A stretch of 6,056 bases of DNA, taken from the NCBI GenBank assembly GCA_964354485.1, contig CAYGZY010000054.1, positions 1-6,056 on the forward strand, given 5' to 3'. The DNA comes from CAYGXH01 sp964354485. GTDB taxonomy: Bacteria; Bacteroidota; Ignavibacteria; UBA10030; SZUA-254. Below, piece by piece: positions 5,964-6,056 of this stretch. Every line of letters begins with the position of its first letter. Position 1 is the stretch's first letter. The notes below the pieces were generated by a model. The model did no database searches. It worked only from the letters and a program-made list of their open reading frames with translations, and was not told the origin of the DNA. The translations under genes and the position numbers were made by a program.

Positions 5964-6056
5964 AGCAGGCTGTGGAAAAATGTATGATTATTGGAAAAAA
6001 ACACATCAGACAATATATTTTGGATCGATAGATGTCGGATTCGATACCATCTTATT
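5964..6056 (+). mobile_element. Possible left end of an insertion sequence (partial)
   Basis: AGCAGGCTGTGGAAAAA (5964-5980) closely resembles the 'AGCAGGCTGTTGAAAAA' terminal repeats I associate with IS1182-like and related insertion sequences. It is preceded by CTAG overlapping the boundary (5962-5965). An open frame begins immediately inside. The other end is outside the window and the match is from memory, so this is only a candidate. Confidence 0.3.
5980..6056 (+). CDS. Possible start of an unidentified gene (25 codons, runs off the window)
   Basis: The frame opens at ATG 5980, begins MYDYWKKTHQTIYFGSID and stays open to the window end. A weak GTGGA (5972-5976) precedes it. I do not recognise the protein. 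If the neighbouring sequence is an insertion-sequence end, this could be a transposase N-terminus, whose early residues often include a K-T-Q-T-like segment. A 25-codon open frame can easily occur by chance. Confidence 0.3.
   Translation, partial: MYDYWKKTHQTIYFGSIDVGFDTIL

Overview
The window looks like chromosomal DNA from a member of the Fibrobacterota-Chlorobiota-Bacteroidota (FCB) group, most like an Ignavibacteria/Chlorobiota-type or related uncultured lineage. The main reason is the large secreted protease. Its C-terminus is a type IX secretion (por) sorting domain of the 'ALEQNFPNPFNP ... GVYFYRL ... KKMVLIR' kind, which is essentially confined to that group. Base composition is moderate, and the genes are separated by AT-rich spacers. 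This placement is inferred from protein style, not from a search.

Layout, left to right. (1) Positions 1-407, minus strand: the N-terminal half of an ammonia-dependent NAD+ synthetase (nadE), cut by the window edge. (2) 408-803: a 396-bp divergent intergenic region with a nested-hairpin element that resembles a degraded dispersed intergenic repeat, plus weak promoter candidates facing both ways. (3) 804-3974, plus strand: a 1056-residue secreted subtilisin-like (S8) protease. It has a signal peptide, propeptide, intact Asp/His/Ser triad, two SdrD-B-like beta domains, two 'GWN' modules, a spacer domain and a T9SS tail. (4) 3981-4016: a perfect 36-bp palindrome that serves as terminator between convergent genes. 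(5) 4024-5085, minus strand: an exported isoaspartyl peptidase/L-asparaginase (Ntn-hydrolase, family T2). (6) 5086-5312: a divergent regulatory spacer with several small palindromes. (7) 5313-5945, plus strand: two small genes, a helix-hairpin-helix protein and a YoaP-domain protein. Their junction overlaps as TGATG, but the coupled ATG lies in a different frame from the YoaP-like protein. (8) 5922-6056: a terminator hairpin oriented for the minus strand, then a sequence resembling an insertion-sequence end and a short open frame running off the window.

Functionally, the two complete enzymes fit extracytoplasmic protein and peptide breakdown. The S8 protease would work outside the cell after T9SS export, and the isoaspartyl peptidase would process Asp/Asn-containing peptides in the periplasm. 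They are convergently transcribed and need not be co-regulated. NAD synthetase is housekeeping. The HhH/YoaP pair is the least understood part: the two reading frames appear translationally coupled, and no function can be assigned from sequence. I did not find a clearly new multi-gene system. The best leads are the frame discontinuity at the HhH/YoaP junction, the structured intergenic repeat, and the possible mobile-element boundary at the right end.
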